Origin: Otatea glauca
Lineage: Eukaryota; Streptophyta; Magnoliopsida; Poales; Poaceae
DNA length: 64,000 nt
Direction of reading: 5' to 3'
NCBI GenBank assembly: GCA_036346275.1
Contig: CM070723.1
Coordinates: 27,782,176 to 27,846,175, forward strand
Shown here piece by piece: positions 46,227 through 58,600 of this stretch. The translations under genes were made by a program, and so were the position numbers. Every line of letters starts with the position of its first letter. The first letter of the stretch is position 1. The notes beneath the pieces were generated by a model. It saw nothing but the letters and a program-made list of their open reading frames with translations, was not told the DNA's origin and ran no database searches.

Positions 46227-46805
46227 ACGTCATCCTTGGAATGGATTGGTGTCAAAGCATAAGGCTTTTTTTGGATTGTGGCGAAGGATTGTAACTTTGG
46301 AAGGCCCTAGTGGCAAGAAAGTGGAGTTTCAGCGACCGCATTCGAGATGGGCGATTAATGGTCAACGGCGTGAAAGCCATCGGCATGGAAGATGTGCGAT
46401 GAGCGAGGAATACCGGATGTGTTTCGGAAGATTTGCGGGATTGCCACCGGACCGTGATATCGAGTTCGTGATTGAATTAGCGCCGGTGTGCACCCGATAT
46501 CAAAGAGACCATATCGGATGCCTACCGAGCGAGTTAGTGGAAATGAAGAAGCGATTGAGGAACCGCAAGAGAAGGGTTTCATTAGACCAAGTTCATCACC
46601 GTGGGGAGCCCGGTTTTGTTTGTTCGCAAGAAGGATGGAAGTCTTAGAATGTGCATCGACTATCGTGCACTTAATGAAGTAACGATCAAGAATAAGTACC
46701 CGTTGCCCAGGATCGACGACTTATTTGATCGATTAAGAGGAGCTGAGTTTTCTCCAAAATAGATCTTCGTTCGAGATACCATCGATTGAAGATCCGGCGG
46801 AGGAT
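46227..46805 (+). pseudogene. G3 protease end and RT N-terminus, multiply frameshifted
   Basis: Pieces of the expected sequence occur in all three frames: VILGMDWCQS, DIEFVIELAP, EKGFIRPSSSPWGA, KKDGSLRMCIDYRALNEVTI, YPLPRIDDLFDRL. At least five small indels lie in about 580 bp, while the flanking pol is open. They sit beside CG-rich spots. Confidence 0.85.
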
Positions 46806-47621
46806 GTGCCTAAGACTGCGTTTTCTACGCGATATGGACATTATGAGTTCACAGTCATGTCATTTGGATTGACTAATGCCCCAGCATATTTCATGAACAT
46901 GATGAATAAGGTTTTCATGGAATATTTGGATAAGTTTGTTGTAGTCTTCATAGACGATATCTTGGTTTACTCGAAGACAGAGGAAGAGCATGCAGAACAT
47001 CTCAGAATGGTTTTAGAGAGGCTGAGAGAGCATCAGCTGTATGCTAAGTTTAGCAAGTGTGAATTTTGGAAGGAGAAAGTAGAATTTCTTGGTCATGTAA
47101 TGACTACTAAAGGAGTAGCAGTTGACCCAAGCAAAGTGGACGCAGTGTTGCATTGGGAACAACCGAAGTCTGTTACTCAAATTCGTAGTTTTCTGGGAAT
47201 GGCGGGATATTACCGTCGGTTCATAGAAGGATTCTCGACAATTGCTAAACCCCTTACGCAGTTGTTGAAGAAAGAAAAGAAGTTTGCATGGACGCCAGAG
47301 TGCGAGAAAAGTTTCATGGAATTAAAGAAGCGTTTAACAACAGCCCCCGTGTTAGTATTGCCAGATGTGCAGAATGGATTTGACATTTACTGTGATGCTT
47401 CGAAGCAAGGCTTGGGATGCGTGTTAATGCAAGAAGGCAAAGTCGTTGCTTATGCGTCGAGACAATTAAGACCACATGAAGTGAATTACCCAACGCATGA
47501 TCCGGAGTTAGGCTGCGTGGTGCATGCTTTAAAGATATGGCGTCATTATCTCATAGGAAATAGATGTGAGATATATACGGACCATAAGAGTCTCAAATAC
47601 ATATTCACTCAAGTCGACTGA
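46806..47621 (+). CDS. G3 reverse transcriptase palm/thumb and RNase H
   Basis: Open frame of 271 codons, part of the gag-pol polyprotein, so the Met is not a real start. RT motifs: FGLTNAPAYFMNMMN, then the catalytic FIDDILVYS (x-x-D-D box), then KCEFWKEKVEFLGHV and SFLGMAGYYRRFI. RNase H follows: IYCDASKQGLGCVL with the first catalytic Asp, then YASRQLRPHE, then YTDHKSLKYIFTQ. A slip at 47610-47621 ends it early in the RNase H tail, and the frame resumes at 47624. It copies element RNA into DNA in the particle. Confidence 0.92.
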   Translation: MPKTAFSTRYGHYEFTVMSFGLTNAPAYFMNMMNKVFMEYLDKFVVVFIDDILVYSKTEEEHAEHLRMVLERLREHQLYAKFSKCEFWKEKVEFLGHVMTTKGVAVDPSKVDAVLHWEQPKSVTQIRSFLGMAGYYRRFIEGFSTIAKPLTQLLKKEKKFAWTPECEKSFMELKKRLTTAPVLVLPDVQNGFDIYCDASKQGLGCVLMQEGKVVAYASRQLRPHEVNYPTHDPELGCVVHALKIWRHYLIGNRCEIYTDHKSLKYIFTQVD

Positions 47622-47623
47622 AT

Positions 47624-49270
47624 ATGAGACAGAAGATGGTGGAGCTAATTAAGGATTATAATGTGGGAATCCATTATCACCCTGGAAAAGCCAATGTGGT
47701 GGCAGATGCTCTGAGTCGAAAGAGCCATAACGCAAAAACATTGACAATGGAGGATCAACCAGAATTATGCAAGGAATTTCAGAAGTTAAGATTGGAAGTC
47801 GTTCCGCAAGGAATGATAGCTGCGCTAGAAGTGAAGCCAACACTAGAGGATCAGATTAGAGAAGGTCAACAAGATGACGATAAAATTTCAAAAATCAAGG
47901 CTAAAAAGGAAGAAGGCCTAGCCTTAGATTTTACTCGGATGAACAAGGGACCATGTTCTTCAAAAGTCGAATTTGTGTCTGGGATAAAAGGAGTCAAACA
48001 ATTGATTCTTGAGGAAGCTCATGATTCAAAGTACTCAATTCATCCAGGAAGTGCTAAGATGTACCAAGATTTGAAAGAAAGATTCTGGTGGCCAAATATG
48101 AAGCGTGAAGTGGCTGAGCATGTTGCTTTATGCGACGTATGTCAGAGGGTAAAAGCCATGCATCAAAGACCCGCTGGTCTGTTGCAGCCGTTAAAAATTC
48201 CGGAATGGAAGTGGGAGGAAATCGGAATGGATTTTATCACCGGTTTACCTAAGACTCAGAAAGGTTACGATTCCATTTGGGTTATAGTGGATCGTCTAAC
48301 CAAGGTCGCTCATTTCATCCCAGTAAAGACCACTTACTCCGGAGATCGTTTGGCAGAATTGTACATGTCAAGGATTGTATGTCTGCATGGAGTGCCAAAG
48401 AAGATTGTGTCAGACAGAGGTACCCAATTTACCTCGAGATTTTGGAATAAGTTGCACGAAGCAATGGGGACCCGTTTGAATTTCAGTACAGCATATCACC
48501 CGCAGACAGATGGTCAGACCGAAAGAGTAAATCAGATTTTAGAGGATATGTTGAGAGCTTGTGCTTTAGCTTATGCTACGACATGGGATAAATGTTTGCC
48601 ATATGCGGAATTTAGTTACAATAATAGTTATCAAGCTAGCCTGCAGATGTCACCGTTTGAGGCGTTGTATGGACGTGCTTGTCGTACTCCATTGAATTGG
48701 AATGAAACAGGAGAGCGATTGGTTTTCGGGCCAGACATTCTCGAGGAAGCCGAAAGTCAAGTTGCAATGATCAGAGAGAGGTTGAAGATAGCACAGTCAA
48801 GACAGAAAAGCTACGCAGATAATCGTCGTCGAGATTTGAGTTTTGAACCAGAAGATCATGTGTATCTCAGGGTTACCCCTCTTAAGGGCGTTAAAAGATT
48901 TCACGTTAAAGGGAAGCTTGCACCAAGATATGTTGGTCCGTTCAAGATTCTGAGCCGTCGAGGAGAGGTAGCTTATCAGTTAGAATTGCCTCAGTCCTTG
49001 GCAGGAGTGCATGATGTATTCCAAGTGTCGCAGCTTAAGAAGTGTCTCAGAGTGCCAACAGAGCAAACCCCGTTGGATGCAATAGAGCTACAGGAAGATT
49101 TGACGTACAAAGAGCAACCGGTCCGAATTTTGGATGTTATGGAACGAAAGACCAGAAACAAGACTATTCGCTTTTGCAGAGTTCAGTGGAGCAATCATTC
49201 CGAAAGTGAAGCCACTTGGGAGCGAGAAGAAGATTTGAAGTCAGAATTCCCAAACCTATTCTCTAGTTAG
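47624..49270 (+). CDS. G3 integrase with C-terminal chromodomain
   Basis: Open frame of 548 codons. The N-terminus finishes RNase H (IHYHPGKANVVADALSRK). Integrase zinc domain H-x-H...CDVC at about residues 125-170. Catalytic core with D (IGMDFITGLP), D (VSDRGTQFTSRFW) and E (DGQTERVNQ). Then a GPF/Y-like module (YVGPFKILSR) and a chromodomain at about residues 490-545 (VRILDVMERK, VQWSNHSESEATWE). It inserts the cDNA; the chromodomain marks it as a chromovirus. All visible catalytic residues are present. Confidence 0.93.
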   Translation: MRQKMVELIKDYNVGIHYHPGKANVVADALSRKSHNAKTLTMEDQPELCKEFQKLRLEVVPQGMIAALEVKPTLEDQIREGQQDDDKISKIKAKKEEGLALDFTRMNKGPCSSKVEFVSGIKGVKQLILEEAHDSKYSIHPGSAKMYQDLKERFWWPNMKREVAEHVALCDVCQRVKAMHQRPAGLLQPLKIPEWKWEEIGMDFITGLPKTQKGYDSIWVIVDRLTKVAHFIPVKTTYSGDRLAELYMSRIVCLHGVPKKIVSDRGTQFTSRFWNKLHEAMGTRLNFSTAYHPQTDGQTERVNQILEDMLRACALAYATTWDKCLPYAEFSYNNSYQASLQMSPFEALYGRACRTPLNWNETGERLVFGPDILEEAESQVAMIRERLKIAQSRQKSYADNRRRDLSFEPEDHVYLRVTPLKGVKRFHVKGKLAPRYVGPFKILSRRGEVAYQLELPQSLAGVHDVFQVSQLKKCLRVPTEQTPLDAIELQEDLTYKEQPVRILDVMERKTRNKTIRFCRVQWSNHSESEATWEREEDLKSEFPNLFSS

Positions 49271-49297
49271 CCCTGAATCTCGGGTCGAGATTCTGTT

Positions 49298-49308
49298 AAG
49301 GGGGGAGG
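49298..49308 (+). other. G3 polypurine tract
   Basis: AAGGGGGGAGG, two bases before the 3' LTR. Confidence 0.92.
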
Positions 49309-49310
49309 TT

Positions 49311-52285
49311 TGTAACATCCCAAAATTTGGCTTAATTAAGTTTTATTGCTTAAATGTGCATTTATGATTTTCTGGAATTTATTTAGATTTTTCTGGATTT
49401 ATTTGAATTAAATCTTATTTCAAGTTTATTGCTTTTTATCCAAAAGTATTTAAATCTGTGCAAAGTTAAAATAAAGTTTTGGTAAAAATATTTTATTTGA
49501 GTCCAGAATGTCTCAAAGTATTTTTGAGATTTTTCTTGGATTTTTCCTGATTATTTTATTGCCTAAAACAAATTAAATGAATTTCTGCAATTAATTTAAT
49601 TGAAAAACCTTCGGAAAAACCTGGAACAGTATTGGGCCGTAGCCCATCTCTGTGGCAGGCCGGCCCGCTCGTGCAGCCCGCGAAGCCCAGCTTCTAGAAG
49701 CTTAGCTTCAGCCGTTAGATCGTCATCCGACGGCTGGGTGCGTATAGGAAACCCTAGTTTCTCGGGCCGTTAGATCTTTGGATCAGCGTGGATTGTGCCA
49801 CGTTGCAGCGAAGCTTGGCCGTTGATCTTAAATCGTAGGGTGTCCGGTTTCGTCTCGTTTGGACTCTTCCGCCGCCGCAGTGTTTCAGCGGACTCGGTCC
49901 GTGTCGCGCCGCCGCCGCGCTCTCTCCGTGCGCCTATTTAAGGCTCGGACGGGTGCGTTGAGTCCCTCGTTCCTCGCCGCAGCAGAAGCGCAAGGTCTCG
50001 ACGTCCAGAACTCGCCGGAGCGCCTCGCGGAGTATCGTCGTCTTCATCGCCGGCAGATTTTGGTCTCGGCGGCGCCATTAGCGTGAGAAGCTCGGTCCGT
50101 TGGATCTTCGCCGACGTCTCAGATACAGCCGCGTGTCCTCGGTGAGCTGTAAAACCCTCTTTAATCGCCGTCCGTTGGATCTAAAACCAGTGCTCGTGAT
50201 CTTGCCGCGTGTGCATCGATCGGCAAACGTCCGATGGAATCTGGTGCACCGGATCGCACGCCGTCGTTGCAACCAATCGTGACTCGCCGCGCGTGTCGGC
50301 GCAAGCATCGAGGCGTCATGGACGCGTCTGCGGTGAACCAACCCAACGCCGTGGACCGGGTCTATCTGCCGGGACACGTGGCGTCGTCCGATTGGTTTGA
50401 ATCAGGGCTGATGTCACGCTGACGTCATAAATCGATTTTTCAATATAAAAAGAAATCTGTTAATTTCGAATTTCTGATTTTACGATTTGATATTTATTTC
50501 AAATTTCAAAAGGCTATATCTTTTGCATCGTAACTCGGATTTGAGTGATTCAAATTTCTAAAAATTTGTAAAATTGAGATCTATTTAATGGTGAATTTTA
50601 TTTGATTTTTGGAGTTCAATTGCTCTCTGTTTTGCTATTTATTTGCTTTTCTCTTTCGGTACGCGTAGACGTTGAATTGTGCGACGCTTCGGAGGAAGAT
50701 CCAGCAACTCAAGAGCAAACTCCAGATCAAGATCAGGACCTATTCCAAGGCAAGTTGTGCTTTGATCATGTTGAACCCATGTTTGTAAAATTGCTATGTT
50801 TGATTTACACTATTGCATATATTTCAATTATACAACTGTTTCAAATTAGTTTGGGCTTAGCTAAAATACCAGATTGATCTATACCCTACCTTGTCATTGT
50901 ATGCCATGATCCATTGTCACCCTAGATTGGTTTAATATAGTTGGTTAATAATTATAATCAACATTGGAGGATTAGTTCGTATTAGTTGCTTAGCCATGCC
51001 ACGTCATCACATGTGTCATCACCATTGATAATTAATCTTGATTAATGGAATATGGAACAATGTTATGAACTTGTGTGTCATGTGGGATCACACGATGAGA
51101 TTGAGTTGTTGTGGTGAGTCATGTCACGCAAGCGATGTTGAATTGTTGATGGCACGTGGTGCTTGGTAATCAACGGGTGATAATAACTTAGATTGGGGCA
51201 AGTGGCAAGGGCGAGGAGGCCAAGGTGGGCCCGATGGGCGAGATGGTATGTGGATGTCTTGCCTTGATCACACTAAGGACTTAACCTTGCAAGCCTTTGA
51301 CTGAGTCAATCATGCAACCACATGTGCGGTATGGGCCACCTAGGTGAGTAATTTGCAAAGTCTTAATGTTGATACTATCGTGGTCGGTGTGAGTTCCCGG
51401 TCGAGTGTAATTCACATGGCGCAAGAGGGGGCCCGGATGTGGTTTCTGAGACCGCCAGATGTTGAAACCTTAGCGGGTAGTATCGGATTAAGATTGAGCA
51501 TTGTAAAGGCTTTGTTATAATCTCTCGCCTTTGTGGTGTTTGGTTGTATCAAGTGGGTAAAGTGCATAACCTCTGCAGTGTGAAACTATTCGGATAGCCG
51601 TGCTCATGGTATTGAGCAATGCTCGGAATTACAGATTAAGGGTTAGTTTAATAAATTGGACAACTTGGTTGGGATGGCGGGATTGCCATATGGAAGATTG
51701 GAACTTGATTTAGGATTGGAAACTTGGTTTACTTGAGAAATCTTGAATTTATTTATTATTGCTATTCGTTTTACATTCTTTACAATCTATTATTGTATTT
51801 GTTCATAAATCTTGCTTATTGCAAAATAGCCATGATAGCCTATCCTTTGGAATAAGCCTTACATATAGATAAATAGAATCGCATTACATGCACAACTTGT
51901 TGAGTGCTTTAAGTACTCACCCTTGCCAAACAACAATAATCAACAGTTGAAGAATCTACACTGTGTTGGAAGATGAGGTCCAAGAAGACACGAGTCATTA
52001 GGGTCCGAGCCTTGTTGGTTGCCCGTGGTGAGCGATGAGCTATCTACGTTTCTACTTTCATTTGCTTAATTATTAGTTTATATTCTCAGTCTTGCCCTGC
52101 GTGGCTTAATAATGTAAGTTGGTCATAAGATCATACATTTAGCTATATCAATAAATGAACTGTTATTCTATTGTCGTTGTGTATGATGTGATATATACCA
52201 ATGTTAAGCTATGCGCACTAGCGTTGATCCTGGGAATAGTGCAGTAAACACAGTGGGTTCGAATCAGTGGATTCGGGTCCTTACA
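49311..52285 (+). repeat. G3 3' LTR
   Basis: 2975 bp, near-identical to 40594-43577 outside short CG/CAG/CTG-containing clusters. Confidence 0.95.
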
Positions 52286-55200
52286 ATCACGCTAGCACAC
52301 ACAGTCTTTACAGGGTTGCACATCACAGACATTCGCAGCGATATAAGAATAAATAGTGCAAACATGTATATAAACCGAGTTGTACGACCTTATGGTCTCC
52401 TTACATAAAAACAGCCACGTAGGGCTTACAGTATTCAGAGTAAAAGAAATAACAGCGGAACATAAATAAATATCGTGGAAGCCTCCATCTCTCCACAGGC
52501 ATCCGATTGGGCTTGCCCCCTAGTTGCTCGGGTCCTCAATGTACTCCTCCTCCCAGGCTGGTGTAGACTCCTCCACTGATGTTGGGGTTGATAAGCAAGG
52601 TGGGATGAGTACACAAGGCACTCAACAAGTAATGCACAGGATGCAACGCTATTACTATATGCAAAGCTATTTCCAAAGGTTTGTCTTAAATGGTTCTTTT
52701 GCATCAAACAGCATTTTTAAACCAGTATCTTATTCAGATTAAAGCAGTGGAACAATTATAAGTAACACTAATTTATTCAAATGGTTTTCCTTCGAAGATT
52801 CTCGGCACACAGCCTTAACAGTTCATTTTCAAAACTGGCACACAGCCACCCTTTCCACATTTTGTTTATGAAGATCTACCCCTTGACTGTAATCCCCGAG
52901 CAATGCTCAATACCGTGAGCATGGCTATTCGAATTGTTTTGACACTCTGCAGAGGTTGTACACTTTACCCACAAGATCTGACCGCTCACCACCACATGTG
53001 ATTGTCCGCAACAAAGCTTTTCAGGAACCTTTACCTTAACCAAAGAACCTCTCCGGCATTGCCTTCACCATCACTTCCCTCACACAGAGCTGAAGTATAG
53101 GACAGGCCAATCACCGTTGGATGGGCACCAAGCCGTAGCAGTGCACGCTCCCGTGCAGATACACCCCATGTCTTGTCACCCCGAGGTATCAGAGGAAAGA
53201 TATCAGAACCCTAATCAACTAGGTCTGTCCCACATCAGACATGTGGTTGTACGGGTGACTCAGATCAAAGGCTTGCAAGGTGAAGTCCTTAACTGACCAA
53301 GGCAAGACTTCCAACACTCAACAGTGGCATACAGCCCATTGTGGCACACAAACTCACAACACTCGGCAGCCCAATGCCACACAGGCCCACCAGGCACACA
53401 GCCTCTTGCCACTAGCCCCAGTCTAAATCATTTCCCACCCAGTTGATTATTGTGCAACACATGCCCGCAATAACTCAACATCGGTATGGAACCACACAGG
53501 TCTCCATACTTCAATTTCATCATGTGGCATTATCACACCACTTCCAAAATACATTCAATATTCCATTAGTCAATATTGTAGAATTTTTCCGAAAGATCAT
53601 TCATGACTCGTTGCAAGGCTAAGCATCTACTCACGGCCTAGCCTCCCGTGTTGGCATCATATTTTTATCCAACCAGTGCGAACAACTTAGGGTGACAATG
53701 ATTTAGGCCGTACAATTAATAATTTCAAGGTGGCATAACAGAATGGGTTGATTAACTACGTTATCCTAATTAAATTAGCTTCATTTTAAATAAATAAGCA
53801 TGCACAATTTCAAAGCATAAATTACATTTTAAAAAGCTGGGATCAAAATGATCAAAGCATCACTTGCCTTCAAAGAGTTGCTGGTCGTGTTCCGAAGCTT
53901 GTTCTTGAGCGACGAATTCTTCTTCGAAACTTTCCGGCAAATTTGCGTCTACGCGTACAAACAAAATATGCAATAAATAACTATTACAGTAAACTAAATA
54001 CCTCAAAAATTCAAATAAAACTCATCATTCAATAGATCACATTTTTATGAATTTTTAGAAATTTAAATCACCCAAATCCGAGTTAAAATGCAAAAGTTAT
54101 AGTCATTTGAAGTTTGAATAAAATCTGAAAATACAGAAATTAAGAAATCCGATTTTTCCAAATTATTTTTATACTGAAAATTCGCATTTATGACGTCAGC
54201 ATCACATCATGATGACGTCAGCACATAAATGAATTTCGGCCGAAATATTTTTATATATAAAAAAAATATTTATGATTTCAGCGATGACGTCAGCATGATA
54301 CATGGCACGCCCACAGGCTGCCACATCGCTCTGGTCTATGGACTGGGTTCACGGTTCGGCTCTGGTCCACCGTGGACTGACAGAACTGTGCTCGTGCACT
54401 AGGTGACGCAAGCAGTGGCGTCAGCGACGATGCGCAGCCAATCCCGACGCGACACGCGGCAAGATCCAGACCGCTCGCTCAACCAACAGTCGGATCTCAC
54501 CCCCGCGCGGTTCGGCGATGCTTCGCACTCCACGCCCCCACGCGTCACGCATCCAACGATGCGCCCGAAATCAACGGTTGGATCTGGTCTCTCCCTCAGT
54601 AAACGCGCACACGCGTCCGCACGTGATTCGATGGGGGTGCGGCGTCATCTTCACCGCACGTTCAAATTTGAACGGCACAGATCCGCGTGCCACCGATCAA
54701 CTCACAGCCGCCGTTTAGATCTAATCCAACGGCTAAGACAAAAACATATCGCAGAAACTAGATCTAATCCAAGCCGTTCACTCTAGATCTAATGATCAAG
54801 ATTCAACTAAAGTATAAACCTTAGGGTTAATCCAGACCGTCCATAACAGATCTAACGGCACAGATACAAACTAAATGTAAACAGAGAAGGGCGACGTGGC
54901 ACGATCCTTACCCCTCCTTGCAGATCTGACAATCAACGAAGCTCGAAGTTCGGCGATGGCGTGCGGCGGTGCAGGCTTGCCGGAGATGAGGAAGACGACG
55001 TAGTCAACGTCGTTTCGGTGGTTCCCCGGCGAGATGATCTAGCGCATTCGACGCGGCTTGTCTCGGGCAGTGCTCTGGTGGCCTCGGCGACGGCGGAAAT
55101 GGACCGACGGCGACGCAAACGGCGGAGAACAGAGGCGGCGCACAGAGAGCAACTACGGCGAGCTCTTGTGAGTAAGCGGAGGCGTTTCAGGAGGCGTACG

Positions 55201-55834
55201 CTAGGGCTACAGGAGCGTCTTGAAATGCACAGCACGGGGGTGGCAGCGGCGCACTAAATAGCGCCTCGACGTGCGCGCAATCCTCGGCGAAACGGGTGGA
55301 CATGCAGGCGGTCGTTGCTCCGGCGATCTCACGAGGAAGAAGCGACGTGGCGCAATCCCGCGCGTCCGTGCGGCGACGATCCGGCGCGACGCTGCGGCGT
55401 GTGCGCAACGGCAGCCGCTGGATCTCAATCGGACGGCTTGGGTGCAAGGCGGTTAGGGTTTCGGCGGGGCGGCCTGCATGGGCCGACAACGCGAAGTGGG
55501 CGAAACACGATCTTGGGCCGGTCCAAGGGTTTCGGCCCAAGCACTGTTTCGGGGATTTTAAATCCTTTTCGAATAAAAATAATTCGAGAAAATAGTTTTG
55601 GCCATAGAAAATAGTAAAAATATGTGAAAAATTCTAGAAAATACTTTGAGCTATTTGGGACTCAAATAAAATATTTCCAATCAAACTTTGCAAAAACTTT
55701 TCCATTATTTAATTGTTTTGAAGGAAGGCTTTATTTGAATAATTCTAAATAATTTCAACAAATTCCCAAAAATCCACAAAAATAAAAAATATTCCAAAAT
55801 TTAAATTAGGGAAAATTTAGGGCGTTACATGTGC

Positions 55835-58384
55835 GCCTGGAAAAGACTCTTTTCAACCTGCTCTGAGCTGAGCTTTTCGTTGGAGAGGAGACTGTTTTAT
55901 CAGTAGTAGTTTCTTGAGATTGACCTTCTGGCTCTTGAGACATAGCTTGATCATGCCAACTTGGATAGTCTGGATCACCTGGCTGAATAGCCAACAGTTT
56001 AAGATCTGACTGAATTTGATCCAAAGATTCATTCATATGCGAGTTTTAGCAAGGACTTCACCCACATCATATATGCAATCATATGTCAAACGAGTGTGGT
56101 CAAGCAAGGCATCCTCAGTGAATTCTGAAAGATGGTCTAACTGATGTCTCATCCATAACTGATTACTTGTATGTGATATACTTCCTGCCTCAACTTGATT
56201 TCTCAGTTTCTTGTACTGATCATCCATTTTACGTTCATGTCATCTGATCATCCTTTATCAAATTTTGATTCGTATCAAGGTTGGGACATCTTTGTTTTAG
56301 GTTGTCCTGGTTTCTGCTTAGGTGATCAAATCTGGACATAACTTCAATTTGAAATTTCACCTGTTCCTCATATCTTAGAGCAGTTGTATCCTGATCTTCT
56401 AAGTATCTTGTTTGGAAACTTCTTTGATCAGCATGATATTGTTGCTCAAAGGTTGAAAACCAGGTAGGTTGAGAGTCAGAGGCCTGAAAGGTTTCTTTTT
56501 GGGCTTGCTCAGCATGTTTTTGAGAAGATGAGGTAGGATATGGATAATCAAAGAGACTCTGCCATCCAGGAAAAGTATCCCTCTGATCATGTTCAGGGTG
56601 AACTGATGATGGGGGATAATGAGTTTCAAACTGTTGAGGCATCCTAGATTCTTCTTCCTCATATTCATGGGGCATGCCAGACCCCCCTGGGCAGCTGGTT
56701 TGAATGTTTGTTCATGCATGAATCTTGATGCAGCTGCTAACTGTTGAAGATTATACAATTGTTGTTCTTCATCTAAAGTTCTATCAACTGTACCTGAAGG
56801 AACTTGAGTTGCAACCTCATCCATGTACACTGATCCTTTTTCAAGAACTGCTTCTGTTTCTTTTGAGGGAAATTCATGATGGCTTACAGTTTTACCCCTG
56901 TCACTGCTTTGAACACTGGGCTCTTCGTCATGTCCACTCCTGGCAGGTGCATAAGGACTCTCATAAACAAGTTGGTGACTGTGAAAGGAGGGCATATGAC
57001 TTCCAAAGGATTGATGCCAGGAGTCACTGCCTTATGCTTGTGAATATTCTCTGAAGCTGTTTCTGTCAAAGTTATCTTCAGCTTCAGTATTTGATCTATT
57101 TTCTTCTTCAGCCAAAACTGGTTCCTTTGGTTGATTAGCTTGTGATTTTTGAAGGAATCCAGAGATTCTCAGATTTTTTCCAGTGGAGATATGCATGTCG
57201 TATTTCTTGGGAAAACATTTAAATTCCCTATGCAGCTCATCTTGTGAAATTATCCCTTGTACCAACAAGACTGTGGTGATCAGCTGAGCAAAAGGTAGAG
57301 AACTTCCAAATTTCCTGTAAATGGCTTCTTCCATTTGACCCAAAAAGTAATCAGCCAAGTCAATTGGTTGTCTCGACAGGATTAGATGAAGTAGCCAAGC
57401 TTGTACTAAGGTCACACATTCCTTGTAACCAGATTTAGGATATATAGTGTGCCTAAGTAGAAGCAAAAGCACTTTAGCTTCCTCTGTTAGACATGAGACC
57501 CTGTTGGGATTGAAGTCTGCACCAGAGGTATTTTTATAAATGTGCCCACATATTTGAAGATCTGGCATATCACCATTCAGTCTCCATCTTTGGTGAGGGA
57601 ACATCTTTTCAAAAATTCTTGTTCAATTTGTCAAAGGACTTGAGGCTCCAATTGCAGACTCAAACTGAGATGATCTGACTTTTCTGATTTTTCCATTTAT
57701 AGTGAACATGATATACTTCCTTTGTTTGTTCACTAGTAAGGAGGCATAGAATTCTAGAATTCTGGAAACACTCCAAGGAATAGTTGTGTTTGACAATATA
57801 TCACTCAGTCCAGGAGTTGATTTTATGCAGTCATATAGTCCAGTTGAGCCAATTAAACTGTTTACTTGATCCCAGTCTATATACTGATGAGATTTCAGGG
57901 CAGATACTGACTTTCCTTTTCCATCCTTCCTAAGCAGGTAAGCATAGTATATATTTTTGTGTAAGAGAGACACAAAATTTTCACCAAGAGCAGGTCTGGA
58001 CTCAGGAAACCAAATTTTCTCATTTACCAACCTTACTGCTCTTAGTCTCTTGGTACTTAGACCAGTCAATTCCTCATAGCTAAGAACATCAACTTCTGAA
58101 ACTACTTCAGTATCTTCTGAGGATGATTCGCTGTCTGGCTCATACGTACTGTCCTCAGAGGTTGAATCAGAGTCAATTACATGCTTTCCCTTTTTAGGGT
58201 GTGAGGTGACTACTTTACGGTTTGTTCTGGCAGCATTGTGAATATCTTGAATGAATACTGGTCCTTGAGGCTGTACAGAAGGATTTGTTTCAGGAGATAA
58301 CTTAGATACTTTCAGTTTCTTGCTCTTGACTTTATCAATTATCTTTCCAATCAATCCTCTCTTTTCTGGGTTCTTAGACCTCAT
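55835..58384 (-). pseudogene. SirC ORF2: long extra protein, PF20167-like
   Basis: A coding region of roughly 850 residues starts at 58384 and ends at the TAG at 40527-40525, across S2. It stays in one frame to about 56680 except for two stops (near 57620 and 57025), then has three slips. N-terminus basic and Ser/acidic-rich (DSDSTSEDSTYEPDS). Middle: ILEFYASLLVNKQRKY, a GK-type strand, then CLTEEAKVLLLLLRHTI, LLHLILSRQPIDLADY and LPFAQLITTVLL. That pattern resembles the plant putative transposon protein domain PF20167. C-terminus Gln/Glu-rich. No clear signal peptide or membrane segment. Position after RNase H is that of Sirevirus envelope-like genes; function unknown. Confidence 0.65.
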
Positions 58385-58600
58385 ATTGATTTCAGACTAA
58401 ACACAGGTCCTTTGCTCAGGCTTAGGATCAAATTCTTTTCCAGCACAAGATCAATCCTAAACAACACAGAAAGAGCTGAAGTCTAAAGCTGGGTCTATGG
58501 TTGAGACTTTAAAAACAAAGAAAAGTTTCAAGAAACTTACTGGTCTTTAGGAGAGATTTTTGCGCAACAAAGATGGATGAACACCGTTGCCAAGATCCAT
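58385..58600 (-). other. ORF2 5' leader with predicted intron 58540-58457
   Basis: The minus strand has a GTAAGT donor at 58540 and a T-rich TTGTTTAG acceptor ending at 58457, giving an 84-base intron in the leader. An upstream ATG at 58600 opens only a 17-codon frame. Confidence 0.45.

Larger units (their letters stand above)
40594..52285 (+). mobile_element. Gypsy G3: full-length Tekay-like chromovirus
   Basis: The 11.7 kb element is complete in structure: 5' LTR 40594-43577, PBS, extra ORF, gag, protease, RT, RNase H, integrase, chromodomain, PPT, 3' LTR 49311-52285, TSD. Outside short CG/CAG/CTG-containing spots the two LTRs are nearly identical, so it is the youngest insertion here. Several frameshifts occur, clustered at 45000, 46200-46800 and 47610. 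Plus strand, opposite to the host LTR S2. Confidence 0.95.
40533..55829 (-). mobile_element. Solo LTR S2 (about 3.6 kb), split by G3
   Basis: Exact tgtgc TSDs flank an LTR that starts TGTAACGCCC on the minus strand (55829) and ends GGTCCCGACA (40533). LTR parts are 40533-40593 and 52286-55829. No internal region, so it is a solo LTR. It belongs to the same family as S3 at 61632 and is related to the G1 LTR. The GC-rich stretch 54290-55560 and a CTATTTAGTG box near 55252-55261 form its likely promoter zone. ORFs inside have no recognisable product. Confidence 0.9.

Noticed and set aside
54403..55614. Several overlapping ORFs in a GC-rich block
   Set aside because: All lie inside solo LTR S2; open frames on both strands reflect composition.
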